Part shown: positions 51,667 to 61,811 of the stretch, piece after piece
Numbering within the stretch: position 1 is the stretch's first letter
How the letters are laid out: each line of letters opens with the position of its first letter
Assembly (NCBI RefSeq): GCF_027857615.1
Contig: NZ_JAQIFT010000045.1
Span: 39,876-103,875, forward strand
Direction: 5' to 3'
Source: Holtiella tumoricola
Lineage (GTDB): Bacteria > Bacillota > Clostridia > Lachnospirales > Cellulosilyticaceae
DNA: 64,000 nucleotides
The notes under the pieces: model-generated
Told to the model about the DNA's origin: nothing
What the model saw: the letters and a program-made list of their open reading frames with translations, nothing else
Database searches by the model: none
Made by a program: the position numbers and the translations under genes

Positions 51667-52816
51667 TTTTCCCCTCCTCAATCTCACGAATCACTTGATT
51701 CATATAATCTACTTCATCGTCACTTAAATCTACTTCTCCAACGTAACTCATAAAATCTGTAAATAACTCTGTTAAGGATTTTTTCTTCTGAGCCTCAAAC
51801 TCACTTTGTCTTTCTACTTGTTCACCTTGCTTTGTTTTCACAGATACAAATTCAGCACCTAGTATAAAAGGATAAACTTGACGTAATACACCTACTACAT
51901 CTTCTACAGGTTTACCTTCTACTTTTGCATAGACATAATCTTGTCTATTAATCTCTGGAAGTTCTGCTGCTGTCTTTATAAGTGCTTCTAATGGACCTTG
52001 AATCACTTTTAAATCCCTCTTAGGCGGTAAACTTATTTCTTCTATTTTATCTAATCCATCTTTTGTAACATCTAACTTTACAAAGCCTTTGCGTTGATTT
52101 GCCTCAGATACTGAATACTTGAGTAAAGAACCGCTATATCTAATCGTTTCTGCGCCTACTTTTTGTGGGTTGTGTAAATGACCTAATGCAGTATAGGTAA
52201 AAGGTTTAAAACAATCTGCTCCAACCATTTCTGCTGTTCCAACTGCACAAAGTCTGCGTTCAGAATCAGATAAGTCTCCCCCTGCTACGAAAGCATGTAC
52301 AACTAAAATAGTTGGTACTTCTCTTTTTTCTTTTAGAATCTCTCCTGTTAAATAGCGCATGGCTTCATCATGTCTTTTAATAGATTCATCTCCTGCGATT
52401 TCTCGTACTTTAGCAGGTTCCATATATGGAATGAGATAAAGATCAACTTCCTCATCTTTGCTTAAAGTTACCTTGTGATAACCTTTTTCACATTCTCCTA
52501 TAATATATAAATGCTTACTTGCAAAAAGTTCACTACCAAAGTGTAGACGTGTATTACTATCATGATTTCCTGCTATGATGACTGTTGGCAGTTCCATTTC
52601 ACCAATTACTTTACTAATAAAATAATTAAACAGTGCTACTGCTTCTTCATTAGGTAACGCTTTATCATAAACATCACCAGCTATAATAAGTAGTTCAATA
52701 TTTTCTTCTTGAATATATGCTATCATTTGCTCTAACATAAAACTTTGGTCTTCAATCAAGCTATATCCATGCAAAGTTCTTCCTAGATGCCAATCTGATG
52801 TATGTAATATCTTCAT
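51656..52816 (-). CDS. sbcD: Exonuclease subunit SbcD
   Basis: This 386-residue Mre11-type nuclease starts at ATG 52,816 behind GAGAGGTGAGAGAT. The phosphoesterase motifs are complete: LHTSDWHLGRTL, LLIIAGDVYDKALP, VIIAGNHDSNTRL, LVVHAFVAGG and YTALGHLHNPQ. It pairs with sbcC, which overlaps its 3' end. Confidence 0.97.
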   Translation of the reverse strand: MKILHTSDWHLGRTLHGYSLIEDQSFMLEQMIAYIQEENIELLIIAGDVYDKALPNEEAVALFNYFISKVIGEMELPTVIIAGNHDSNTRLHFGSELFASKHLYIIGECEKGYHKVTLSKDEEVDLYLIPYMEPAKVREIAGDESIKRHDEAMRYLTGEILKEKREVPTILVVHAFVAGGDLSDSERRLCAVGTAEMVGADCFKPFTYTALGHLHNPQKVGAETIRYSGSLLKYSVSEANQRKGFVKLDVTKDGLDKIEEISLPPKRDLKVIQGPLEALIKTAAELPEINRQDYVYAKVEGKPVEDVVGVLRQVYPFILGAEFVSVKTKQGEQVERQSEFEAQKKKSLTELFTDFMSYVGEVDLSDDEVDYMNQVIREIEEGKNEA

Positions 52817-52919
52817 ATCTCTCACCTCTCAAATCTTATTATAATTTATCAATTAATCTTATGTTCAGTTTTGTCTGGTTTTATTAATAGTATACTATTT
52901 TTCAGAGTGGCTTTACAGT

Positions 52920-52950
52920 AAAAAAGGAGCTAGCTTACCGCTAGCCCCTT
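52920..52950 (-). terminator. Terminator after the solute-binding lipoprotein gene
   Basis: GGGGCTAGC pairs with GCTAGCTCC around GGTAA, followed by six T on the minus strand. Confidence 0.9.
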
Positions 52951-52954
52951 CTGT

Positions 52955-54223
52955 CTACTCTTTTAAAATCTCTATTTGATCTTTGAGTTGTGTATTTATT
53001 TGTGTTTCTATATTTTCCATAATGACTTTACTATTTAGTCCTGCATTTAATCCTCTTATAAGCTGTTGATTAATAATATTAAATGCACTTTCATCCAATG
53101 GCGTGATATTAACATACTCACATTCTCTAGCTAAGTCTGAATATAAACGCTGCTCATTTTGCCCTCCTAAGAAAGCATTTTCTCCAGCTGCTTTACTAAA
53201 TATTTCTTGCTTTGGTAAATAACACGGAACGCTATTTCTTACTATAGGCATTAAATCCCCAAATATATATTCTTCAATAAACTCCCATGCAAGTTCCTTA
53301 TTATTACTATTAGATGGAATAGCCATCAAAGTACCATTACTAATAGCATTCGTATTAAATGGCAACTCTGCTACACGCCATAGGCCTGCCTGTTCCGGTA
53401 CCCATTCCTCTATTTGACTACTTCCCCAAGTCCCTAAATAAAGCATGGCCATTTGATTGTTACGTATTAATTCTTGTCCTTCTTCTAACCAAATATCCTT
53501 ATAAGATACAAGCCCTTTATCTACAAAGGATCTACATAATTCTATTCCTTCAACAAATTGTTTAGAATTCATGACAAAGTTGTATTCTTTATCAAAATAG
53601 GGCATAGAAGACATCATAACACCTAATGGATCTAATGCCCATTGAGTCATATAAATGCCCTCTCTTTTCAGTGTTTCTGCCATTTTTAAATAATGAGCTG
53701 GCTCTACTAGATACTCTGCTAAAGCTTGTGGTTCATCTGGGAAGCCATATGCCTTCATAATATCTGCTCGGTAAAACATTACTTTAGGAGCGTTTGCCAT
53801 CATAACTGCAATCATTTTCTCGTCACTAAAATCAAGTCCTGCCCCCCATGCTCCTGTATCAAAATCTTGTTGGTACTTTCCTATATTATAAGGTTCACTC
53901 TGTAAGTCTTCAAAAGCATCTACCGTATTAAACTGTCCCATTTGTAGGCTATCTAATATAAGTATATCAGGTCCTTCTTCATTACTTAATCCATCTAAAT
54001 ATGCATCTACATATTCATTATTTGCAAATACTTTAACCTCTATCTCAATGTCTTTTGCATAATTCTTTTTAAATTGCTCTGCTACACTTTCCCACCCCTC
54101 ATAGTAGCTCCAAATTTCTAATTTATTATCACTAGTGATTTCATACTCTTGCTCTTCATGTAATGCTGAGCATCCTGTTAAGAGTAATAACACTATGCCT
54201 ATCACTAAACTACATTTCTTCAT
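52955..54223 (-). CDS. Extracellular solute-binding lipoprotein
   Basis: This 422-residue protein starts behind GGGGGGAGTAAATA. The lipobox is LLLLTGCSA near residue 20, so the protein is anchored outside the membrane. The rest resembles type-1 ABC sugar-binding proteins (LEIWSYYEGWESVAEQFKKNYAKDIEIEVKVF, WEFIEEYIF, NGTLMAIPSNSNNKELAW). There are no permease or ATPase genes nearby, so it is unlikely to serve a local transporter. It is four bases from the GGDEF-EAL gene, suggesting that it acts as a sensor partner. Confidence 0.88.
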   Translation of the reverse strand: MKKCSLVIGIVLLLLTGCSALHEEQEYEITSDNKLEIWSYYEGWESVAEQFKKNYAKDIEIEVKVFANNEYVDAYLDGLSNEEGPDILILDSLQMGQFNTVDAFEDLQSEPYNIGKYQQDFDTGAWGAGLDFSDEKMIAVMMANAPKVMFYRADIMKAYGFPDEPQALAEYLVEPAHYLKMAETLKREGIYMTQWALDPLGVMMSSMPYFDKEYNFVMNSKQFVEGIELCRSFVDKGLVSYKDIWLEEGQELIRNNQMAMLYLGTWGSSQIEEWVPEQAGLWRVAELPFNTNAISNGTLMAIPSNSNNKELAWEFIEEYIFGDLMPIVRNSVPCYLPKQEIFSKAAGENAFLGGQNEQRLYSDLARECEYVNITPLDESAFNIINQQLIRGLNAGLNSKVIMENIETQINTQLKDQIEILKE

Positions 54224-54226
54224 TAT

Positions 54227-56845
54227 TTACTCCCCCCTATTACTTAAAATTTCACTAATTCTGCCTAGTGGGGAAGGCTCACAAATAACTCTTCCTTGTA
54301 CACTATTGCATCCTACGGATTTTAAGTATGCTAATTCTCCCTCTGTTTCCACACCTTCTGCTATTATTGTCATACCTAATTTACTTGTAATTTGAACAAT
54401 AAGCTCTACTAATGTTTGTTTTCTTTTATCATAATCTATTCCCTTAATAAGTTCATGATCTACTTTTAACTGTTTTACAGGTAAATCTATTAGTTGACTA
54501 ATTGAGCTATGAGTTTTACCAAAGTCATCTAATATAACCTTAATTCCTAAGCTGTATAACTCCCCTATCACCTTACCCATACTTTCTGCTTGTTCAATAA
54601 CACTACTTTCTGCAATTTCGATTAAAATATCTTCTGGAGTTACCTCTTCTTGTTCTATAATCGTTAAAAGTGCTATGATGAATGGCTTCTGTCTAAAATA
54701 CTTCTCAGATATATTAATGGATACAGGGAGGACCTTTTTCCCCTCTAGTTTCCACATTTTAATTTGCCTACAAACATTTTGAATAACCCACTGATCTAAT
54801 TCCATCATAAAACCTAATTCTTCAGCTATAGGAATAAATACTTGTGGAGATACTTGTCCTAAATATTTATTGTTCCAACGTAATAATGCTTCAAGATTAA
54901 TAATCTCTTTTGTATGAATATCATAGACTGGTTGATAATACATTTCAAACTCGTTATTGTTGATTGCATCACGAATGCTTTTTTCAATGGTAGTTCTTTT
55001 AATATATTCTAATTTAATAGATTCATTAAATACTTCTAAAGGTGTATTCCCTATCTCTTTACTTCTATACATAGCCATATCTGCATATTTAATAGCTGTA
55101 TCTACATCATTTGTATGATAAGGGTATATGCTCATGCCTATACTTCCCCTAACCTGCATACACACTCCATCTATAATAAATGAACTCTCAAATACTCTAA
55201 CAATGCACTCACCTATAACTTGAATTTGCTCTAACGTATCTTGTTGCGTTAATACAACAAATTCATCCCCTCCTAATCGATAGGCTTTACAGCCTTGTTC
55301 ATCCTCTAATATTTTTAGCCTCTCAGCTACTTCTATTAAAAGCTTATCCCCTTTTTCATGTCCTAAAGTATCATTAATTTGTTTAAACTGGTTAATGTCT
55401 AATAAGAAAACACCTGTAAGCTTTGAATCATAATAAGCGTACTCTCTAATATCATTTAAATCTCTTCTCATTTTGAGGCGATTTCCGATGTGGGTTAATG
55501 TATCTAAAAAAACAATCTCTTGTAGTCTTTGTTGTGAATTACTAAGTTCCTCATTTAATAGCTTAGTACTTTCAAACATTTCTTTAAGTTTAAAAGCAGC
55601 TTTATAAAAGTTATTTTGTAAAAGGCCTATTTCAACTGTACAACTTTCCTTCCATTTAATTTGTTCCAAATCATAGAGCTGATCTGGCAAGTTTTTAGTT
55701 GCCTCTTCTAACTGTGTAATACTTCTAAAAATAACTACTTCCAGTAATGCTACTACCCCAATAATCATTCCCCATAATATAAGTAGAAGTTTTAATCCAT
55801 CTAAAGCTATGTGTAGGTCATTTACTAAAAAATCCTTCTTATAAATTAGCACATACATATGCATATCAGGATTAACCATATATTGATGAACAATATAAAA
55901 TTGATTCATAAACTGGTTAACTACTCCCATTTTACTGTCTATGCTAGGAATAACCCGATAGAATTCATCATCTATTTCTTCTATATTCTTAATATCTTTT
56001 ATATCAAATTTGTTTTTAACCTTATATTTATCGTTAGTGGTAACTAATATTTTATGTTGCTCATTAGTCAAAATAATGTCTGCCATTTCTCCAGTTAATT
56101 TAGCATCCATTAGACTTTTAAGTTTCTCTCTATAAACTACATCATATAATATAAACTTTTGCTTCTCTCTGCTTTTCCAACTATTCACTTCTTTTTGAAT
56201 CACTTGAAATGCACCATGAGAATAACTTTCTATTTGCTTTAAGGCTAATTGTTCATTCTTCCTTTCATTCACATAAATGCTACATAAAATGGGTAATGTG
56301 ACCATAATAAGCGCTGTATGAAATAAAAATTGTCTTAATCTAATTTTATGTATTTTATCCTTTTTAAATATATCTAAAAATACAGGTGTGTACTGATAAA
56401 GTACTTCTCCTATTAAAATAGCAATAATACTATTTACTGCATGTATTATACAAACAAAACTAATATATTGCTGATTGTAGCTATCTTTTACCAATATAAG
56501 TGCTAGATAACATAATGGTAATTTAACAAAAAAACTTAGTATGCCGTCTACTAATACTAAATTACTCTTATCATTACGCTTTATGGTCCAACTTAGGACA
56601 ACTGCCTCTAGCAAAAAAAATATATCTACTAAGTGTCCACTAAATACTGTTGTACTAATTGCATAAATAAGTGCTAAGGAAATTAAAACCATATGCGTTG
56701 AATACTGCCTGATCAAAAATACTATAATGATTCCAGTAAACGATAGTTTAATTCCTATAATGTATTCTATATGTAAACTTTGTATGAGTATACCTACTAC
56801 AATAAATATAAGCCATCTAATTCCTTGTCTTATCTTATTCTCCAT
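54227..56845 (-). CDS. Membrane GGDEF-EAL protein (cyclic-di-GMP turnover)
   Basis: This 872-residue protein starts at ATG 56,845 behind ATGGAGGCAAAT. Five or six membrane helices cover about 1-190, then an external domain at about 200-350 and a membrane helix (LLILWGMIIGVVALLEVVIF). The GGDEF domain reads FLDTLTHIGNRLKMRRDL and CKAYRLGGDEFVVLT. The EAL domain has NLEALLRWNNKYLG, LPVSINISEKYF, ILIEIAESSVIE and VILDDFGKTHSS, with metal-binding residues present. Both cyclase and phosphodiesterase sites look intact. The lipoprotein encoded next door may dock on its external domain. Confidence 0.92.
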   Translation of the reverse strand: MENKIRQGIRWLIFIVVGILIQSLHIEYIIGIKLSFTGIIIVFLIRQYSTHMVLISLALIYAISTTVFSGHLVDIFFLLEAVVLSWTIKRNDKSNLVLVDGILSFFVKLPLCYLALILVKDSYNQQYISFVCIIHAVNSIIAILIGEVLYQYTPVFLDIFKKDKIHKIRLRQFLFHTALIMVTLPILCSIYVNERKNEQLALKQIESYSHGAFQVIQKEVNSWKSREKQKFILYDVVYREKLKSLMDAKLTGEMADIILTNEQHKILVTTNDKYKVKNKFDIKDIKNIEEIDDEFYRVIPSIDSKMGVVNQFMNQFYIVHQYMVNPDMHMYVLIYKKDFLVNDLHIALDGLKLLLILWGMIIGVVALLEVVIFRSITQLEEATKNLPDQLYDLEQIKWKESCTVEIGLLQNNFYKAAFKLKEMFESTKLLNEELSNSQQRLQEIVFLDTLTHIGNRLKMRRDLNDIREYAYYDSKLTGVFLLDINQFKQINDTLGHEKGDKLLIEVAERLKILEDEQGCKAYRLGGDEFVVLTQQDTLEQIQVIGECIVRVFESSFIIDGVCMQVRGSIGMSIYPYHTNDVDTAIKYADMAMYRSKEIGNTPLEVFNESIKLEYIKRTTIEKSIRDAINNNEFEMYYQPVYDIHTKEIINLEALLRWNNKYLGQVSPQVFIPIAEELGFMMELDQWVIQNVCRQIKMWKLEGKKVLPVSINISEKYFRQKPFIIALLTIIEQEEVTPEDILIEIAESSVIEQAESMGKVIGELYSLGIKVILDDFGKTHSSISQLIDLPVKQLKVDHELIKGIDYDKRKQTLVELIVQITSKLGMTIIAEGVETEGELAYLKSVGCNSVQGRVICEPSPLGRISEILSNRGE

Positions 56846-56950
56846 ATTTGCCTCCATAATCCAACTCTTATATTTATTATACCAGAGTATATAACATTCT
56901 CCATATTATTACGAAATTTTGACAATATTTTAGTATATTTAACAAGATAA

Positions 56951-56994
56951 GAAGGTATTAGATAAATCTTTTTAGGATTTATCTAATACCTTCT
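56951..56994 (-). terminator. Terminator after the YedF-like gene
   Basis: A 19-base-pair stem (AAGAAGGTATTAGATAAAT...) with a TTTTTAG-type loop begins at the stop of the yedF-like gene. Confidence 0.85.
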
Positions 56995-57332
56995 TATAAT
57001 GTAATAACCGTATTCGTATTAAGTACTATATCTGCAATCTCATTCATATCTGTAATTCGTCCAACTGTTAGCGAATGTTGACCACATACTTTATACACGC
57101 AGGTACCACAAGCCAATAGTTCTACACCTTGCATCTCGAGTGCCTCTAATATGTCCATATATCTTGAACCTTGTGCCAAAAGCTTAACTCCTGAATTATA
57201 AAAAATAATAATATCTGGTTTTGTTAAGCTAGCTAAAATTTTCCTTAAAAATACGCCAAGTAAAGTTTGCCCAACACCATCATCACCTTTACCTAGCGAT
57301 TCACTATTAATAATAACAACTTTTTGATACAC
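56994..57332 (-). CDS. DsrE-only YedF-like protein
   Basis: This 112-residue protein is read from GTG 57,332, seven bases after AGGGAGGAAATAGGA. It covers the DsrE-like half of selenium-metabolism protein YedF: KVVIINSESLGKGDDGVGQTLLGVFL, then DIIIFYNSGVKLLAQGS and VELLACGTCVYKVCG. Full-length YedF carries an N-terminal TusA domain that would bind sulfur or selenium; that domain is missing here and not encoded upstream in any frame I can see. It may be a stand-alone DsrE protein. Confidence 0.8.
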   Translation of the reverse strand: MYQKVVIINSESLGKGDDGVGQTLLGVFLRKILASLTKPDIIIFYNSGVKLLAQGSRYMDILEALEMQGVELLACGTCVYKVCGQHSLTVGRITDMNEIADIVLNTNTVITL

Positions 57333-57535
57333 TCCTATTTCCTCCCTTTTCTCCATATTAATCAATTTCTAGCCTACATAGTATATTCTAGCTGACTGAA
57401 GAAATTGTTATCTAATCTCCTCATCTTATTTGCTTCATATTACAAAAAATGAAGTATTATAGATGCTGATTATCAGATAAATCTCTCTTTATTGATATAA
57501 TATGCAAGAGAAACCTAGAAGTGTATCTTTATAAA

Positions 57536-57904
57536 CTAATTATCTTTTTTAGCTTTTTTTGCAAAGTAAATAATTTCTAATACTCCAGCTGCAATTGTTG
57601 CTGTTAAGAATACAATATTAGTGATAAATCCTGCAATTGCAATCCCTTTACTACGTTTGTTTTTCATGCCTACAGCACCTAGTACTGTTCCTACAATTGT
57701 AACTGGTAAACCAATAAGTGGAATAATCCACGCTACTGATCCAATAATCCCTAAAATAAATGATGTCCATGCATTAGGATTTGGTCTTGGTACTGGTACA
57801 ATATTAGGTACCATTTCTGCACAGCTATCTGTGTCATTCTCATCTGCTATATACTCTTTTGTGTAGAATTCAATTTCTTCATTATTCATTTGTTTCTTTT
57901 TCAT
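57536..57904 (-). CDS. DUF4190-type small membrane protein
   Basis: This 122-residue protein starts behind AAAGGAGGGCGTAAGG. A polar N-terminal region with a short proline/asparagine run (VPVPRPNPNAW) precedes four short hydrophobic stretches (TSFILGIIGSVAWIIPLIGLPVTIVGTVLGAVGMK; GIAIAGFITNIVFLTATIAAGVLEIIYFA). This matches DUF4190 proteins, which are common in Firmicutes and of unknown function. Confidence 0.8.
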   Translation of the reverse strand: MKKKQMNNEEIEFYTKEYIADENDTDSCAEMVPNIVPVPRPNPNAWTSFILGIIGSVAWIIPLIGLPVTIVGTVLGAVGMKNKRSKGIAIAGFITNIVFLTATIAAGVLEIIYFAKKAKKDN

Positions 57905-58005
57905 CCTTACGCCCTCCTTTGTATTGGTGTATCTATTGTTTTCATTATAAATTAATCTTACAAGTTTTTAAAGCCCTATCCTAAGAGAAAACAAAGGATA
58001 AACAA

Positions 58006-58040
58006 AATAGGGCTAACACACTTATGCGTTAGCCCTATTT
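58006..58040 (-). terminator. Terminator of the spermidine/putrescine operon
   Basis: AATAGGGCTAAC pairs with GTTAGCCCTATT around ten bases and is followed by T, directly after the potC-potD stop. Confidence 0.85.
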
Positions 58041-58046
58041 ATTAAC

Positions 58047-59921
58047 TTATTTAGATGCACTCGATTTAGCTTCCATCCAGATACTACTATAAAGCTTAAT
58101 AACATCTGATGGGTCTGTAAACATTTCCATTCTATCTGTTTCTTCTTCTGATGGATATGCTACTTCACTATCTCTTATTTCTTCTGGTAGAAGCGCACGT
58201 GCTTCACTAAGTGGTGTTGAATATCCAATATACTCAGCATTTCTTGCTGCAATATCCGGTCTGCATAAGAAGTCAATGTACTTATATGCATTTTCAATAT
58301 TTTTAGCCCCCTTTGGAATAACAATTCCATCTACAAAGAAGTTCGTTCCTTCTTTAGGAAGAGCAAATGCTAAGTCTGGATTTTCTTCTATCATCACCAT
58401 AGCATCTCCAGCCCATGAAATCATAAGAGCAGCCTCTCCACTAACCATTTTTCCTTTACCTTCATCACCTACATAGCTTAATACTAATGGTGCTTGCTTG
58501 ATAAGTTCTTGCTTAGCTTCTTCTAGCTCTTTTGGATCTCTAGTATTCATAGAATACCCAAGCTTTTTAAGGGCTGCCATAATCCCTTCACGTTCACTAT
58601 CATACATGAAGATTTTGCCCGCATATTTAGGATCCCATAAAATATCCCAACTATCTACTTCTTCATCTACCATTGTTGTGTTATATACAATCCCTACTGT
58701 TCCCCACATATAAGGAAGTGAGTATTCATTTGTTGGATCATAAGGTAAATCTTTAAAGCGATCATCAATCTTAGAATAGTTTTCAAGTTGTGATGTATCT
58801 ATCTTTTCTAGCATATCATTGTTAAGCATCTTTTCAATCATATAATCTGAAGGTACAGCAACGTCATAGCTTACGTTACCTGGTTCAAGTCTTTGATACA
58901 TCTCTTCATTTGTAGCAAATTCAGAGTAAATAACTTTTATACCTGTTTCTTCTTCAAACTCTTTATTTACATCTGGATCAATATAATCTCCCCAGTTAAA
59001 TACATTTACAACCTGTTGTTGTTTACTTACGCCTGTTCCACCTACATAAAGCATAACCGCAATACCTGCAACAAGAACTGCCGCAATAATTTTAGTTGTT
59101 CTAAAACGTGATGGCTGTCTTGTTTCTCTAACTTCTACTTCTTGGCCCTCTTTAACTTTCTTTTGTTTCTTACTAGAGAACACATTGCTTGCAATTAAGA
59201 TAATAATAATTGTAGCAAACATGATTGTAGAAATCGCATTAATAGTTGGTGCAACACCTTTTCTTGTCATTGCAAATACTTTAATTGAAAGTGTATCTAC
59301 ACCAGGACCAGTATTGAAGAAACTGATGATGAAGTCATCAATAGATAATGTAAATGCAATAAATAAACCTGCAAGTACACCTGGTAAGATTTCTGGTAAA
59401 ACAACCTTCTTAAAAGCATATCTTGGCGTTGCTCCTAAGTCTAGGGCTGCTTCATATATATTATAATTTAACTGCTTAAGCTTTGGCATAATAGATAAAA
59501 TAACATACGGTATGCTAAATGTTATATGTGCCAAAATCAAAGTTAAAATCCCTACAGGAATCTTAAGTGCTGAGAATAATAACATTAATGATACCCCTGT
59601 TACAATCTCTGAACTAAGTAATGGAATATAAGTAATATTCATTACAAGTTTTTTCTTCCATCCTGTCATACGTTCAATTCCCATTGCAGCAAGTGTCCCT
59701 ATGATCGTTGCCACAACAGAAGAAACAACCGCTATAAAAATGGTATTATAAAATGCTTGTTGAATACTTGCATCTTGAAAAATCTCCTCATACCATCTAA
59801 AGGTGAATCCCTTCCAGATTGGAAGTTTAGAATCATTAAAGGAGTAAACCATAAGGATAGCGACAGGAGCATACATAATGAGTAGAATAAGTCCTACATA
59901 TGCTTTTTTTATATACTTCAT
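58047..59921 (-). CDS. potCD: Fused spermidine/putrescine permease and binding protein (PotC-PotD)
   Basis: This 624-residue protein is read from ATG 59,921, coupled with the potB stop. Residues 1-260 are a PotC-type permease with the ABC loop EAALDLGATPRYAFKKVVLPEI. Then a basic spacer and an extra membrane helix (FRTTKIIAAVLVAGIAVMLYVGG) lead into a PotD-type binding domain (FNWGDYIDPDVNKEFEEETGIKVIYSEFATNEE; YDVAVPSDYMIEKM; DILWDPKYAGKIFMYDSEREG). Anchoring the binding protein to the permease replaces a separate lipoprotein. Such fusions are known in Lactococcales and Clostridia. Confidence 0.95.
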   Translation of the reverse strand: MKYIKKAYVGLILLIMYAPVAILMVYSFNDSKLPIWKGFTFRWYEEIFQDASIQQAFYNTIFIAVVSSVVATIIGTLAAMGIERMTGWKKKLVMNITYIPLLSSEIVTGVSLMLLFSALKIPVGILTLILAHITFSIPYVILSIMPKLKQLNYNIYEAALDLGATPRYAFKKVVLPEILPGVLAGLFIAFTLSIDDFIISFFNTGPGVDTLSIKVFAMTRKGVAPTINAISTIMFATIIIILIASNVFSSKKQKKVKEGQEVEVRETRQPSRFRTTKIIAAVLVAGIAVMLYVGGTGVSKQQQVVNVFNWGDYIDPDVNKEFEEETGIKVIYSEFATNEEMYQRLEPGNVSYDVAVPSDYMIEKMLNNDMLEKIDTSQLENYSKIDDRFKDLPYDPTNEYSLPYMWGTVGIVYNTTMVDEEVDSWDILWDPKYAGKIFMYDSEREGIMAALKKLGYSMNTRDPKELEEAKQELIKQAPLVLSYVGDEGKGKMVSGEAALMISWAGDAMVMIEENPDLAFALPKEGTNFFVDGIVIPKGAKNIENAYKYIDFLCRPDIAARNAEYIGYSTPLSEARALLPEEIRDSEVAYPSEEETDRMEMFTDPSDVIKLYSSIWMEAKSSASK

Positions 59922-60733
59922 CAAAATAGGCCGCCTCCTTTATCTAGTGAATCTTTTTTAGACATAAAGACAAGCGTAATTAAGATTATTATCATTAAAA
60001 TTACGGAAAGAGCTGAACCAAATGCCCAGTCTCCTGTCTTATTAAATTGTTGTTCAATTAAGTCTCCAAGTAATGTTGTCTTTCCACCACCTAATAAACG
60101 TGATACCAAGAAAGTTGTAAGTGCTGGCATAAATACCATAACAATTCCTGTTATAACACCTGGCATACTAAGTGGTAAAATAACCTTTTTAAATGTTGTA
60201 TATTTATCTGCACCTAAATCATAAGATGCTTCAATAATACTATTATCAATTTTACAAAGTACGTTATAGATTGGTAATACCATGAATGGGAAGAAGTTAT
60301 AAACGTTACCAAATACAATGGCACTCTTCCTATATAAAAACTGCATACTAGGTAATCCTATATCATTTAAAAAGTTATTAACTACTCCTGTATCTTGTAA
60401 TAAATATCCCCAAGCGTATGTACGTAAAAGGGAATTCATCCACATTGGTAAGATTACAAGAAGTAAAATAACGCTTTTACCTGACATTTGCTTACTACTT
60501 AAAATCATTGCAAGTGGATATGCAAGCAATAAACAAATTACTGTACTGATAAACGCAATTCCAACAGAATCTAAAATGTTGCCTAAGTATTTCGGATTAA
60601 GTACCTGTCTATATCCCTCTAAAGTAAATACACCTTTTTCAAAGAAACTATAGTACAAAATAATAATAACAGGTACGATTGTAAAAATACTGGCCCAAAT
60701 TAGATAAGGAAGGGCTAATCTCTTTTTATACAC
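59921..60733 (-). CDS. potB: Spermidine/putrescine permease PotB
   Basis: This 270-residue GTG-start protein follows AGAAGGGGGTAAC. About six membrane helices are seen, and the ABC-coupling loop is IEASYDLGADKYTTFKKVILPLSMPGV. It pairs with the PotC half of the downstream fusion. It lies between potA and potCD, with six bases and an overlap to its neighbours. Confidence 0.94.
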   Translation of the reverse strand: MYKKRLALPYLIWASIFTIVPVIIILYYSFFEKGVFTLEGYRQVLNPKYLGNILDSVGIAFISTVICLLLAYPLAMILSSKQMSGKSVILLLVILPMWMNSLLRTYAWGYLLQDTGVVNNFLNDIGLPSMQFLYRKSAIVFGNVYNFFPFMVLPIYNVLCKIDNSIIEASYDLGADKYTTFKKVILPLSMPGVITGIVMVFMPALTTFLVSRLLGGGKTTLLGDLIEQQFNKTGDWAFGSALSVILMIIILITLVFMSKKDSLDKGGGLF

Positions 60734-60739
60734 GCTTTG

Positions 60740-61801
60740 TTACCCCCTTCTCATGATATGGATATCTTCTGGTGTAAGCACCATACCTACTGTTTCTCCA
60801 ATTGGTGCCATTGCTGTTGAATGTACCATCCATTTATATTCATTAGAATTAATAATCATTTCATAATGTACACCTTTGAATGTAACAGATTCTACTTCAC
60901 CTGTTAGCATACCTTCTTCAGCCTTAACAATACGCATATCTTCTGGTCTGATTACTACATCTACAGGTACATTATTACCAAATCCAGCATCAACACAATT
61001 AAATTCTACACCTTGGAATCTAACAAGATAATCTTTGATCATTGTCGCTTCTATAATATTACTTTCACCAATGAAGTCTGCAACAAATGCATTTTTCGGT
61101 TCATTGTAAATATCAACTGGTGTACCAATTTGTTGAACACGTCCTTCATTCATAACAGCAATTGTATCAGACATAGTAAGTGCTTCTTCTTGGTCATGTG
61201 TAACATAAATAAATGTAATCCCAAGTTGCTGTTGAATGTTTTTAAGTTCCATTTGCATCCCTTTACGCATCTTTAAGTCCAATGCTCCAAGAGGTTCATC
61301 TAGTAAAAGTACTTCTGGTTCATTTACAACAGCACGTGCAATTGCAATACGTTGTTGCTGACCACCACTTAATGAATCAATGCGTCTATCTTGGAATCCT
61401 TTAAGGTTAACAAGCTCTAACATTTCAGCAATCTTTTTATCAATCAATTTTTGATCCATCTTTTTAATATGAAGACCAAAAGCAATATTTTCTCCCACTG
61501 TCATATGTGGAAAAAGCGCATACTTTTGGAATACTGTATTAATACGTCTTTTATAAGGTGGTAATGCTGCAATGTCTTTGCCTTCGAAAAGCACTTGGCC
61601 ACTTGTTGCTTCCTCAAACCCACCAATAATTCTAAGTAATGTTGTCTTACCACATCCACTAGGTCCTAGTAATGTAAGAAACTCGTTACGTCTAATATAC
61701 ATGTTAATATCGTTTAAAACTTGTGCACCATCGGCAAAGGTTTTAGATATATTTACAAGGTTAATAATATGTTCTGTCTGATTTTTGGTTTCTTTCATCA
61801 T
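60740..61801 (-). CDS. potA: Spermidine/putrescine ATPase PotA
   Basis: This 353-residue ATPase uses ATG 61,801 (or the adjacent 61,798) behind AAAGGAGATGGG. Walker A is LLGPSGCGKTTLLRI, the signature RIDSLSGGQQQRIAIARA and Walker B EVLLLDEPLGALDLKM; the C-terminal half has the TOBE-like domain (PVDVVIRPEDMRIV). It powers polyamine import. Ten bases separate it from the regulator gene. Confidence 0.96.
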   Translation of the reverse strand: MMKETKNQTEHIINLVNISKTFADGAQVLNDINMYIRRNEFLTLLGPSGCGKTTLLRIIGGFEEATSGQVLFEGKDIAALPPYKRRINTVFQKYALFPHMTVGENIAFGLHIKKMDQKLIDKKIAEMLELVNLKGFQDRRIDSLSGGQQQRIAIARAVVNEPEVLLLDEPLGALDLKMRKGMQMELKNIQQQLGITFIYVTHDQEEALTMSDTIAVMNEGRVQQIGTPVDIYNEPKNAFVADFIGESNIIEATMIKDYLVRFQGVEFNCVDAGFGNNVPVDVVIRPEDMRIVKAEEGMLTGEVESVTFKGVHYEMIINSNEYKWMVHSTAMAPIGETVGMVLTPEDIHIMRRG

Positions 61802-61811
61802 CCCATCTCCT

